Shown here: positions 1-7,408 of the stretch, piece after piece
Position numbering within the stretch: position 1 is the first letter of the stretch
Layout of the letters: every line of letters begins with the position of its first letter
Source of the DNA: an uncultured Gammaproteobacteria bacterium
GTDB taxonomy: Bacteria > Pseudomonadota > Gammaproteobacteria > Acidiferrobacterales > CAJVXG01
Direction of reading: 5' to 3'
NCBI GenBank assembly: GCA_913009215.1
Contig: CAJVXG010000005.1
Span: 1-21,356 of the forward strand
DNA length: 21,356 nucleotides
Position numbers and translations under genes: made by a program
Notes under the pieces: generated by a model
The model's input: only the letters and a program-made list of their open reading frames with translations
The model's database searches: none
Told to the model about the DNA's origin: nothing

Positions 1-553
1 CGTGAATCACCTCTCGCAGCAGACGGGTCAACACCTCTTCCTGGTAGCTGATATTCTCGACAATCTTCTTCGCGCGCTCCGAGAGACGCCGATAGCCCCA
101 GAGTGATCGCCGTTTGGTTTCGGCCCAGCCCTCGCGCTGGTAGTACAGTGGCAGGTTGACATCGAAATAGGAAATGCTGTCTGCATCCTTGAGCAAATCG
201 GCATCGGCATCGCCACCCACCTCATGGACCGTCACCAGGCGGCAGGTCTCGTCGACAATATCCCGTGCCACGCCGCATGCGCTTAGAATCGGACGCAATA
301 GTTCCGCACCGTGCCGGGCATGGGCCGCCTTGAAGGCATCGTAATCGTCGAAATCCGCTCGTCTTATTTTGCTCTCCTCAATGGCCCGGTCGATGTCATG
401 GGCCAGTGCCGCCAACTGCAAGGCCTCGCCGGCATCCGGTTGCAGACGTAAAAGCCATTCCAGGGTGTTGTCGGCGTGACGGGGGTCTTCAGGCACTTGT
501 GAGCCGGCGATCACCGCCCGGATTTTTTGCTTGGCGCAATCAATGCTGTCCAT
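1..553 (-). CDS. HD-domain metal-dependent hydrolase, 3' end outside the window
   Basis: The minus strand is open from an ATG at 553 to the window edge (184 codons, C-terminus missing). The residues fit an HD-type phosphohydrolase fold: H26 in RHADNTLEWL, the H52-D53 pair in AHDID, H81 in RHGAELL, then H110-E111 in VHEVGG and a D123/D125 cluster in LKDADSISYF. It looks closest to bacterial HD proteins of the DUF4202 kind, recalled rather than searched. The start overlaps the end of the fused inositol transferase gene by 14 bases, so the two are almost certainly co-transcribed and probably translationally coupled. The substrate is unknown. Since the operon's presumed product carries an extra phosphate, a phosphatase role is an attractive guess but nothing more. 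The fold call is fairly sure, the function is not. Confidence 0.72.
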   Translation of the reverse strand, partial: MDSIDCAKQKIRAVIAGSQVPEDPRHADNTLEWLLRLQPDAGEALQLAALAHDIDRAIEESKIRRADFDDYDAFKAAHARHGAELLRPILSACGVARDIVDETCRLVTVHEVGGDADADLLKDADSISYFDVNLPLYYQREGWAETKRRSLWGYRRLSERAKKIVENISYQEEVLTRLLREVIH

Positions 554-1871
554 CAAGTGCCATTTTCACCCGTCGCAAGGTCTCGATATTCATCACCACA
601 GCGATCAGCACCAGGACGGGTAACACCAGATTAGTCACCGCACCCAGAAAGATCAGGAACACGCGCACATCACGCCCCATCCGCAACCCGGCCTTGCCTC
701 CGGCTTGAAGCCGTTCGCGCATCATTTTGTCGTACTTATCCGCGGTGTAACTCAGCATGAACGAGCCGATAATGGCCATGAAACCAGCTAACAGAATCCA
801 GCCGTTTGCTTCCACTGCCAGCAGGTGCCAGGTCAAACCGAACAGCAGAAAGGCATCCGCATAGCGGTCCAGTACCGCATCGAACCAGCCGCCGACGTCG
901 CTGCTTTGGTACTTGAGCCGCGCCACTTCGCCATCACAACCGTCAATAATGGATGCAAACTGGGCCAGTACGCCGCCCAGCAGCAAAGCAATATACCCAC
1001 CAAGCATAAATAGCCCGGCGGCCAGTACCGAGCACAGAAACGAGAACAGGGAAATCTGATTAGGTGTGATATTGCGCTGCACCAGATACCGGGACATGCG
1101 CACGGAAAGGGGGCGGTTCAAATAACGTGCGACCGGCCCGTCGTTGGGCTTGTCGCGTAGTCGCGTTAGCAAGGCCTGCTCCGCTTTCTGGAATGCCGCG
1201 GGATCGTCCACATCGATCCAGAATCCGTCGTCCATCAAAGCTGCTTTGGCGCGCCCTTCAGCGGCCAGGACCCGTACCGCCCCGGACAGGGTGGTGTCGC
1301 CGTCTTTTTCTTTGCTCTGCTCCAGCGCCTTGAAGATAGCGGGGGAGCACAGGAAAATACCGGTATCGAAACCGTTGAAGTCGTCCAGTCCCTTGCCGAT
1401 ATCACGGATCTTTTTGCTTTCCACCTTGACGCGGGTGACATCCTCCAGGTCGACGAGCGGGTTGCGGGTGTTGCCGTCCACCACGAGCGCGAGCTCCCCA
1501 TCGCCCAGGTTCAAAGATGTCAGTGGTTGAATCAGCTTGGGATCAAAAAGGTGATCCGCCATCAGCAGTAAAAACGGTTGGTGCAAAACCTCCCGCGCCT
1601 TGAGTACCGAAAGTCCGTTTTCTTGGTCCCAATCGTCATTCACCAGCGGCGTGATCCGGATCGCAAGACGATCCGCCAGCCGTTCCAGGAAATTGCGCAC
1701 CCGCTCGCCCTGATAGCCGATGACGACAAAAAACTCCTCCGCACCGGCCTCCATGGCAGCGCGGATGACGCGTTCGATCAGGGGGATGCCGAGGAGGGGA
1801 ATGAGGGGCTTGCTGTCACCCCTCTGCTGTAATCGGCTGCCCTTGCCCGCCGCGATGATCAGACACTTCAT
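540..1871 (-). CDS. Bifunctional CTP:inositol-1-phosphate cytidylyltransferase / CDP-inositol:inositol-1-phosphate transferase (IPCT/DIPPS type)
   Basis: This is a 443-residue two-domain protein. Residues 1-235 are a sugar-nucleotidyltransferase domain with the GKGSRL loop at 9-14, KPLIPLLG at 21-28, a MADH metal-site segment near 104-107 and WIDVDDP near 218. Residues 250-440 are an integral-membrane CDP-alcohol phosphatidyltransferase domain. Its full signature is intact: D310, D313-G314, A317-R318, G327, D331, D335. In the IPCT/DIPPS family the first domain makes CDP-inositol from CTP and inositol-1-phosphate, and the second joins it to another inositol-1-phosphate to give phosphorylated di-myo-inositol phosphate. 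The neighbouring inositol-1-phosphate synthase gene supports this substrate. The start is fixed because the nucleotide-binding loop begins at residue 9; a GGGGAAAG ribosome site lies just upstream. A different CDP-linked alcohol or acceptor cannot be excluded. Confidence 0.85.
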   Translation of the reverse strand: MKCLIIAAGKGSRLQQRGDSKPLIPLLGIPLIERVIRAAMEAGAEEFFVVIGYQGERVRNFLERLADRLAIRITPLVNDDWDQENGLSVLKAREVLHQPFLLLMADHLFDPKLIQPLTSLNLGDGELALVVDGNTRNPLVDLEDVTRVKVESKKIRDIGKGLDDFNGFDTGIFLCSPAIFKALEQSKEKDGDTTLSGAVRVLAAEGRAKAALMDDGFWIDVDDPAAFQKAEQALLTRLRDKPNDGPVARYLNRPLSVRMSRYLVQRNITPNQISLFSFLCSVLAAGLFMLGGYIALLLGGVLAQFASIIDGCDGEVARLKYQSSDVGGWFDAVLDRYADAFLLFGLTWHLLAVEANGWILLAGFMAIIGSFMLSYTADKYDKMMRERLQAGGKAGLRMGRDVRVFLIFLGAVTNLVLPVLVLIAVVMNIETLRRVKMALDGQH

Positions 1872-2982
1872 GCACTTTCCCCAGTTTATTATTGATGAAG
1901 GCTTCTGTCATACGATGGGCCTCATCGTCAGTGAACTGCCGTAGCGGATGTTTGCAAAAATAGGCAGATGGCGCCTCCAGAACGCCACTCTGGCCCCGGT
2001 CCAAAGCCAGTTTGGCGCAGCGAATCATATCAATGGCCACACCGGCCGAGTTGGGCGAATCCTCCACCGACAGACGCAACTCGAGGTTCATCGGTACATC
2101 ACCAAACATCGTGCCCTCCATGCGCAGGAAACAGACCTTATTATCGTTCTGCCAGGGCACGTAGTCGCTGGGACCGATATGAATGTTGTCGTCATCCATG
2201 CGGTGGCCGGTCACGGCCTGCACCGCCTCGGTCTTGGACTCCTTCTTGGAGGCCAGACGCGAATGGTTGAGCATGTTGAGAAAATCGGTGTTGCCACCGG
2301 TATTGAGTTGGTAGGTACGCTCCAGCTTGACACCCCGCTTGGCAAACAGGTCAGTCAGCATGCGATGGGTAATGGTCGCGCCTAACTGGGCCTTGATATC
2401 GTCACCGATGATGGGTAGACCGGCCGCTTCAAAACGGCGTGCCCACTGTCCTTCGGGATCGCTGGCGATGAAGACCGGGATATTGTTGACGAAGGCCAGA
2501 CCGGCCTTCAAGGCACAACCCGCATAAAACCGGGTTGCCTCCTCGGAGCCGACCGGCAGGTAATTCAAGAGAATTTCAGCGCCGGAGTCCTTCAGTACTT
2601 TTATGATTTCTTCTTCGCTGGGTTCCGGCTCTTCGGCAAGGATAAAGGTGCGTTTTTCATCGTAGTTCTTCATGTGGTCGGAAAAACCGTCCAGAATCCT
2701 GCCCATCCGCACAATAACTCCGGATTCAGGAATATCGGAACAGAACACCGTGGTGCAGTTGGGTGCGGAAAAAATGGCCTCGTGGACATCAATGCCGACT
2801 TTGCGTTGGTCGATATCGAAGGCCGCGACGACTTCCATGTCACCGGGCCGGTATTCCCCGATTTGCCAATGCATCAGGCCGATGGCATCTTGCAGGCTCT
2901 TTCCCCGGTAATAGTGGATACCCTGTATCAGGGAACTGGCACAGTTTCCTATGCCGACAATAGCTATCTTGATCTTACTCAC
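1816..2982 (-). CDS. ino1: Inositol-1-phosphate synthase (MIPS), actinobacterial/archaeal type
   Basis: The enzyme converts D-glucose-6-phosphate to myo-inositol-1-phosphate with NAD. The 388-residue product begins with the Rossmann motif VGIGNCASSLIQG. It carries the family blocks LPVGSEEA, GDDIKAQLGATITHR, LNTGGNTDFLNML, LASKKESKT, HIGPSDYVPW and DSPNSAGV, and so matches the compact bacterial Ino1 (as in Mycobacterium) over its whole length. I chose the GTG at 2982 because AGGAGG lies nine bases before it. An in-frame ATG at 3009 would put that ribosome site inside the gene. The family core ends near EAFINNK; the last 18 or so residues form a tail whose DNA is shared with the start of the next gene (56-base overlap). 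This is the first gene of the inositol operon. Confidence 0.93.
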   Translation of the reverse strand: MSKIKIAIVGIGNCASSLIQGIHYYRGKSLQDAIGLMHWQIGEYRPGDMEVVAAFDIDQRKVGIDVHEAIFSAPNCTTVFCSDIPESGVIVRMGRILDGFSDHMKNYDEKRTFILAEEPEPSEEEIIKVLKDSGAEILLNYLPVGSEEATRFYAGCALKAGLAFVNNIPVFIASDPEGQWARRFEAAGLPIIGDDIKAQLGATITHRMLTDLFAKRGVKLERTYQLNTGGNTDFLNMLNHSRLASKKESKTEAVQAVTGHRMDDDNIHIGPSDYVPWQNDNKVCFLRMEGTMFGDVPMNLELRLSVEDSPNSAGVAIDMIRCAKLALDRGQSGVLEAPSAYFCKHPLRQFTDDEAHRMTEAFINNKLGKVHEVSDHRGGQGQPITAEG

Positions 2983-2991
2983 CTTTTGTAA

Positions 2992-2997
2992 CCTCCT
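2992..2997 (-). promoter_or_regulatory. Ribosome binding site that decides the ino1 start
   Basis: A consensus AGGAGG on the minus strand sits nine bases before the GTG at 2982. It lies downstream of the alternative ATG at 3009, which argues against that longer start. Confidence 0.75.
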
Positions 2998-3029
2998 ATC
3001 ATTATTCATTCAATGACTGATATTTTCGG

Positions 3030-3046
3030 GGAAAACACTGTTTTCC
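3030..3046. promoter_or_regulatory. Perfect 17-base palindrome in front of ino1, candidate operator
   Basis: GGAAAACACTGTTTTCC has two perfect 8-base arms around one central base. It lies 48 bases before the ino1 start, where a repressor or activator site would be expected. On the minus strand no T-run follows it, so it is a poor terminator for the upstream HTH gene. On the plus strand a CTCTTTTT run follows, but no plus-strand gene ends there. Operator is the better reading, without direct proof. Confidence 0.4.
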
Positions 3047-3148
3047 TCTTTTTAATATGTCGTTCCACACGAGTTCGGCAATCATTCACCGGTTAGATCG
3101 CTTGTCCATCGGTCTTACGTGCCGACAGCAGTCCGACCCGATCCATCA

Positions 3149-3349
3149 TCACTTCATTGCCGGGCTGCCGTCAGCGCCCAGTCTCTGACTTTTCATCCAC
3201 GTGTCGATATCGTGTCGGTCAAAACGCCATTGGGGCGCGGCCTTGGATTCCGGGACATCACCATCCTGCGCCAATGGGTACAGTTTGCTGCGGCTGAGCT
3301 TCAAATACCCGGCCGATTCATCTAGGGTGGGCCACCTGTCGGCTGCCAC
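3149..3349 (-). CDS. Small helix-turn-helix DNA-binding protein, excisionase/HTH_17 type
   Basis: The 66-residue protein is almost entirely one winged HTH domain of the excisionase (HTH_17, MerR-like) kind. It runs WPTLDESAGYLKLSRSKLY for the helix-turn-helix, then a wing ending in QWRFDRHDIDTWM, which is the family's usual R/K-x-WRF...I/V-D-x-W ending. The GTG start has GGAGAG a few bases upstream. Proteins of this type act as recombination directionality factors or as small regulators in mobile and restriction-modification loci. No integrase, methylase or other partner is visible here, so it is either an orphan regulator or a remnant of a lost element. The ten-base repeats in its leader may be its own binding sites. 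It could also regulate the ino1 operon just downstream. Confidence 0.75.
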   Translation of the reverse strand: MAADRWPTLDESAGYLKLSRSKLYPLAQDGDVPESKAAPQWRFDRHDIDTWMKSQRLGADGSPAMK

Positions 3350-3390
3350 CTATCAACTCTCCACAAAGAAAATATTAAGCAGACAAAATG

Positions 3391-3440
3391 AGCGCGGGTG
3401 ACAACGAGTGCTAGCGGGTGCTAACAGATACTAATGGATA
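3391..3440. repeat. Five imperfect 10-base tandem repeats in the leader of the HTH gene
   Basis: Read in steps of ten, the plus strand gives agcgcgggtg, acaacgagtg, ctagcgggtg, ctaacagata and ctaatggata, a decaying array with consensus near cta(a/g)cgggtg. The period is about one helical turn, so a protein could line up along one face. It lies between a TATAAT hexamer and the HTH gene start. This fits an autoregulatory iteron set, but no binding is shown. Confidence 0.5.
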
Positions 3441-3448
3441 TAAACCAT

Positions 3449-3454
3449 ATTATA
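3449..3454 (-). promoter_or_regulatory. Possible -10 box for the HTH gene
   Basis: There is a perfect TATAAT on the minus strand, about 95 bases before the GTG start at 3349. No good -35 box is seen at the normal spacing, so an activator or an extended contact would be needed. Transcription from here would include the ten-base repeat array in the leader. Confidence 0.35.
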
Positions 3455-3979
3455 AAGACCGGGACAGGATAACTCTTGGGTGGCAGCAGTCAAAACTAAG
3501 AATACTCCTGGCGCAAACCAGCCTGAATACAACCCTTTAGGATATAACCCTTAGCAAAAAGCAGGAGAACTTGGTTCTATCGGCCAGGCGACGGTTCAAA
3601 AACACTGTAAATCATTGATAAATAACATATTTATTGTGAATTAAATTCTGGATCACTTGGATATTGATCGGACAGCCAGACTAAGCCATTGATTATAAAG
3701 AAACACGAATTCCAGGAATAAAATAACAGCAATGAGCAAAAGAAAGCAAAAATATTTTTTAACCTGTTATTTTTAAAGGTAATTAGCGCGACTTAGAAGG
3801 AACAACGTGAGTTGCCCAGACCTGTAAGGGTGGGGTATCCGTAATGCGAGCAGAGCTTGTGGAACTAGATCAGTAAGTCCCTGATGGAGCTTGAAGAGAT
3901 TTTAGGGGAAACTATGAGCAAGGAAGTGTCCGAATGGTTGATGTCAATTCCATTTTGGCCCTAATGAGGTCGGTTAGGA

Positions 3980-4028
3980 GGTCCATACCATTATTCGTGT
4001 ACGTCGCAAGTCCAGGCGTGCATGGACC
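3980..4028. repeat. Spaced 7-base inverted repeat downstream of the kinase gene
   Basis: GGTCCAT at 3980-3986 is mirrored by ATGGACC at 4022-4028, with 35 bases between. It lies just past the 3' end of the kinase gene. There is no T-run, so it is not a typical intrinsic terminator. Short arms like these can arise by chance. Confidence 0.25.
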
Positions 4029-4055
4029 AGAGGGCCGACTGGTGCAATATGCGGG

Positions 4056-5768
4056 CTAATCAGGGAGGTTCGTCAGGAACAGTACCGCCAGCAATGCCAA
4101 AGCCAATATTAGAGAAATCGTTTGCCAGACCCTTACGGGATCTCGTTCTATGAGCGGCTTTTTCCCGGGGGGGAGGAGCTTACTACCGTGTGCCAGGCCA
4201 TTCTCAAGCTCAAAAGCGAGCTCCATGGTATCACCGTAACGTTTATTGGCGTCAACTTCTGCGGCTTGGGCCAGGACCGCATCCAACCACGCCGGTAGAT
4301 CGGGGCGATGCTGGACCAGGGGGGTGTATTTGCTAAAGCGGGGCCGGGAAAAGGCCTCGACTTCGCCATACGGATATTGGCCACCGCTGAATAGGCGGTA
4401 CAAGGTCACGCCCAGGGCATAGACCTCGGAACGCTCGTCACCGACCCGACCGCGAAACAGCTCCGGCGCCATGAAACTCGGCGTACCCGGGGCGCCTTGA
4501 TCCGCATCGTCATGAATGCCCGGTAGCCGGGCCACGCCCAGATCCAGCAGCTTTAGCCCCCCTTCTTTAAGCAGCATGACATTCTCCGGCTTGATGTCAC
4601 GATGAATAATGCGCAGCCGGTTGAGGGCATATACCGCCTTGGCCAGACGGATACCGATATCGATACCTTCTTCCAGGCTGACCTTTTGGTCGTGTAGCAG
4701 CCGCTGCTCCAGGGTTTCTCCACTGTAGGCGGTTGCAACCGAATACAGGCGCGATTGCCGGCCTGGGGGTAATTCGATCATCTCCATGACCCAGGGGCTG
4801 TGTATTCGGGCGGCGATCCAGGCCTCACGGGCGAAGGCCTGACGGTGAGAAGCATCGTGGGTTACCCGTGGATGGGGAAACTTAAGCACTACCTCGCAGG
4901 ACTCAACACTGTCCCAGGCATAGAACAGGCGGCTGTAGCGGCCGTTGAAAAGCACGGCCTCAAGCTGGAAGTCGTCTACCGTGTCGCCGGCCCTGGGTAA
5001 TTCCAGGATCGGTAACTCCCCAAGGGCTGCCTCCAGGGTCGATTGATCCGGTGGCGGCAGGCCGATCACGTCCTGCACCAGTGCGGTGGCATTGTCATGA
5101 CTGCCCGCATCCAGGGCGCTGTCTACGATGCGTCGCGCCCCTTCCTCAGGTGAACCGCGCTCATCCAGGATTGCCTGGATTTGCTTGTCTGTCAGGGTGC
5201 CATGAACACCATCGCTGCAAAGTAAAAAACGGTCATGTTGTTTCAAACTGTACTGCGCACAATCGGCGCGTACACTGTCTTCCAATCCCACGGCCCGAAG
5301 CAGAACATGGTGCATGTCGGGATGATCGTGCACATGGTCACTAGTCAGCCGTTGTAACTTTCGTTTACGCAGACGATAGATACGGCTGTCACCGATATGA
5401 ATAACATGTGCCTGGCGGCCGTGAAGAATCAAGGCGCTGAAGGTGGTGGCCATGTTCTTGAGCTTGGGGTCCTGGCGCGCCTGGGCGTAGACCCAGCGGT
5501 TCATAGCGGAAAGTGCCTGAGCGGCGGCGCGCTCCACGCCCAGGGTCTCCGGCATATTGTAATAGGCATCGAAAAAACCGCGTATAGTAGTCTCTGCCGC
5601 TTGACGCCCGCCGGCGGCGCTCCCCATACCGTCGGCGATCGCCACCACCATCCCCCGCAGGGCGCATTGATGGGAGTTGCCGGTGAAAGCGGCGACAAAA
5701 TCCTCGTTGGTTTTGCGTTTCCCTTTTTCGCTGACGAACCCGAATTTGATTTGTAGTTGTTCCAGCAT
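4056..5768 (-). CDS. PP2C-type protein phosphatase fused to a Ser/Thr protein kinase, C-terminal membrane anchor
   Basis: From the ATG at 5768 the product has 570 residues. Residues 1-240 form a PP2C domain with TNED near 20, IADGMGS at 44-50, HIGDSRIYRL near 124, LCSDGVHG near 183 and DNATAL near 225. Residues 257-530 form a Hanks-type kinase: K296 in VVLKF, HRDIKPEN with D391, DLG (instead of DFG) at 409-411 and FMAPELF. All catalytic residues appear intact, so one protein should both add and remove phosphate. One membrane helix near 550-567 ends the chain, leaving both domains in the cytoplasm. A TTG 23 codons upstream extends the frame, but a TATAAT lies inside that extension and the PP2C homology starts after the ATG. 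The gene stands alone; the target is unknown. Confidence 0.88.
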   Translation of the reverse strand: MLEQLQIKFGFVSEKGKRKTNEDFVAAFTGNSHQCALRGMVVAIADGMGSAAGGRQAAETTIRGFFDAYYNMPETLGVERAAAQALSAMNRWVYAQARQDPKLKNMATTFSALILHGRQAHVIHIGDSRIYRLRKRKLQRLTSDHVHDHPDMHHVLLRAVGLEDSVRADCAQYSLKQHDRFLLCSDGVHGTLTDKQIQAILDERGSPEEGARRIVDSALDAGSHDNATALVQDVIGLPPPDQSTLEAALGELPILELPRAGDTVDDFQLEAVLFNGRYSRLFYAWDSVESCEVVLKFPHPRVTHDASHRQAFAREAWIAARIHSPWVMEMIELPPGRQSRLYSVATAYSGETLEQRLLHDQKVSLEEGIDIGIRLAKAVYALNRLRIIHRDIKPENVMLLKEGGLKLLDLGVARLPGIHDDADQGAPGTPSFMAPELFRGRVGDERSEVYALGVTLYRLFSGGQYPYGEVEAFSRPRFSKYTPLVQHRPDLPAWLDAVLAQAAEVDANKRYGDTMELAFELENGLAHGSKLLPPGKKPLIERDPVRVWQTISLILALALLAVLFLTNLPD

Positions 5769-5814
5769 CGGTTTGGTTTTGAGGTTGTATTTAATACCTA
5801 GCGCCAGGCCTGTT

Positions 5815-5820
5815 ATTATA
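5815..5820 (-). promoter_or_regulatory. Possible -10 box of the phosphatase-kinase gene
   Basis: A minus-strand TATAAT lies 47 bases before the ATG at 5768, which would leave a leader of about 40 bases. No convincing -35 box is seen. If used, it rules out the longer TTG start at 5837. Confidence 0.3.
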
Positions 5821-5980
5821 TTCACGGGCTGGATCAACCCGAGTATGTACCGTATGGGAATATTTCTGCAAGCAGTTAAACTGGCAGAGCCGATGATCCC
5901 GCTGGGAGCGAGGATAGTACGGGAGGGTTCCGCTTACTATTTGTTGTTATTCTGTTATCTTTGTACATGTGGACTGAATA

Positions 5981-7405
5981 TTAATTGGCTTGGGGCTTAT
6001 TACCAAGGCTGAAGTTCGGTAATTTGGGTTGCCATGGCTGGCCGTTTATCTTGATGCTTCCCGATTCAACACGGATGTTCATTATGAAACGATTGTTTTC
6101 ATGGCTCAGCATTTTGGTGAAGGGGTGTCTGTCGAGATACAGCGGCAGGGCCTGTTGTATGATTTTATTAACCGATTCCGGCGTTAATTTTTCTGTTTCT
6201 TTCTGCGTTAGTTTCCCCTTTTTGCTGTATGCCTCCAGGTCAGCACGGATGTAGGGTTCCAACAGGGGCTGGATAATACCGGGAGGAAAGGCAACATTGA
6301 CCTGACCGTTGACCGCGGCCAACAGTTGCATCGGGTTTTTGCCCAGTTCCTTGTCTTTACCGTCCAGCACCAGTTTTCCGCTACTAATGATGTTTCCATT
6401 GCTGGTTTTGAAATTAAAATTGGTGATCTCCAGCTCCGGCGCCTGTTTTGCCAGCATGGCCAGTAAATCCATAAAATTACCAATTTTTTTGATTGTGGTT
6501 TGCTGCTGGTTGAGATTCGTTTTACCAAGTTTGTTATTCTGTTTTTCATAAGCGGTTAACGATGCGGCATCAAGACGTCGCAGAATAATGTCCATCTGAC
6601 CCGGCCCCAGCGTGTTGCCGGCCACGTTCAAGGTATCGAGCTTGTATCGTACTGTATAGTTAATAAAATTTTCCCGTTCCGAGGCCTTGGATTCAAATCG
6701 CATTTTTTTGATACTCAGGAATGGTTTGATGTCTACTTGAGCAATGGAGAGATGATAGTCGCCAAGCGGGTAGTGGTTTCTTCCGAGACTGGTTTCGGAA
6801 TGGTACACGACTCCGGAAACAGTGATATTGGCCCCGGTTTTGGTAGTGATGTCCAGCCTGGGTATATTCAGATCTGATTTAAATGTCTTGAGCTCTTTAT
6901 TAAAGGCTATCTGACCGGTGATGCCTGGCCAGCGCAGTGTCATGTTGTCGAGTTTCCTGGTGGTTGCCGGCAGATCCAGCTTGACAGTACCGCTGCCCAA
7001 TATGTCCACACGGGTAGTGAGCGGTAGCGAAAGCTGCACCGGCTTTTTGTTAGCCGTGCCGATGATTTGTATATCGCTATATATCTTTGTGCTCAACGGA
7101 TTAAGGATATCGCCAAATTTGCCTTGCAGGATATCGTTGATAATAATAGGCCCATGATGAATATAGCTGGAGACATTTATTTTGGTCGTTGTGTTTGCCA
7201 TAGACAGCGTGGTCATGGCCCTGGAAGAAAAGAATCCCTTGTTGTAATCATTCTTGCCAATGGTTAGCCCGTTATTTTGTGCCAACTGGGTGATGAGCCC
7301 CTGGTATAGCTTCTCAGTTTCCTGGCCGAGATAAAATGTACCCCCGGTGATAGCGCTTGCCACCAGAATAATGAAGAGCAGCAGGATTATTAACAGCCTT
7401 TTCAA
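5981..7405 (-). CDS. DUF945 (YdgA-like) membrane-anchored protein
   Basis: This is a 474-residue protein with one N-terminal membrane helix or uncleaved signal at residues 4-24, followed by a large, presumably periplasmic domain. The early segment FYLGQETEKLYQGLITQL, then the N-x-G-x-F-S-S-R-A pattern near 60, and the C-terminal part with VNVAFPPGI fit the DUF945/YdgA family of gammaproteobacteria. In that family short beta-rich modules resemble AsmA-type proteins. The molecular function is not established. It starts with TTG, supported by GGGAG about five bases upstream. Only three bases separate it from the CDGSH gene, so it is the last gene of the speE operon. Family assignment is fairly sure. 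Confidence 0.75.
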   Translation of the reverse strand: MKRLLIILLLFIILVASAITGGTFYLGQETEKLYQGLITQLAQNNGLTIGKNDYNKGFFSSRAMTTLSMANTTTKINVSSYIHHGPIIINDILQGKFGDILNPLSTKIYSDIQIIGTANKKPVQLSLPLTTRVDILGSGTVKLDLPATTRKLDNMTLRWPGITGQIAFNKELKTFKSDLNIPRLDITTKTGANITVSGVVYHSETSLGRNHYPLGDYHLSIAQVDIKPFLSIKKMRFESKASERENFINYTVRYKLDTLNVAGNTLGPGQMDIILRRLDAASLTAYEKQNNKLGKTNLNQQQTTIKKIGNFMDLLAMLAKQAPELEITNFNFKTSNGNIISSGKLVLDGKDKELGKNPMQLLAAVNGQVNVAFPPGIIQPLLEPYIRADLEAYSKKGKLTQKETEKLTPESVNKIIQQALPLYLDRHPFTKMLSHENNRFIMNIRVESGSIKINGQPWQPKLPNFSLGNKPQAN

Positions 7406-7408
7406 AGT

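Larger units (their letters stand above)
3350..4055. other. Gene-poor AT-rich stretch of about 700 bases
   Basis: No convincing protein or RNA gene is found on either strand between the HTH gene and the kinase gene. The right-hand part of the first 430 bases is clearly richer in A and T than the flanking genes. Visible structure is limited to the ten-base array, a TATAAT, the near-duplicate aaccctt motifs around 3532-3555 and a spaced inverted repeat at 3980-4028. It may be a scar of a lost element. Confidence 0.5.

Noticed and set aside
1948..2385. 145-codon open frame on the plus strand inside ino1
   Set aside because: It is antisense to a fully conserved gene, has no recognisable motif, and arises from the codon pattern of the real gene.
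3030..3046. The palindrome before ino1 as a terminator of the HTH gene
   Set aside because: It is AT-rich, has only a one-base loop, and lacks a T-run on the minus strand.
3884..3964. A 26-codon plus-strand frame beginning MELEEILGET and ending SIPFWP
   Set aside because: It has no ribosome site and no supporting neighbour. The end faintly recalls a conserved stretch of phage DNA methylases, but it is too short to support a gene or remnant.
3971..4028. Possible integron attC-like site around the spaced inverted repeat
   Set aside because: The GTTAGGA near 3973 does not fit the GTTRRRY core and no matching partner core exists; no integrase or cassette is present.
5769..5837. Upstream TTG start adding 23 residues to the phosphatase-kinase
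   Set aside because: The extension carries no PP2C homology, contains a TATAAT, and lacks a ribosome site.
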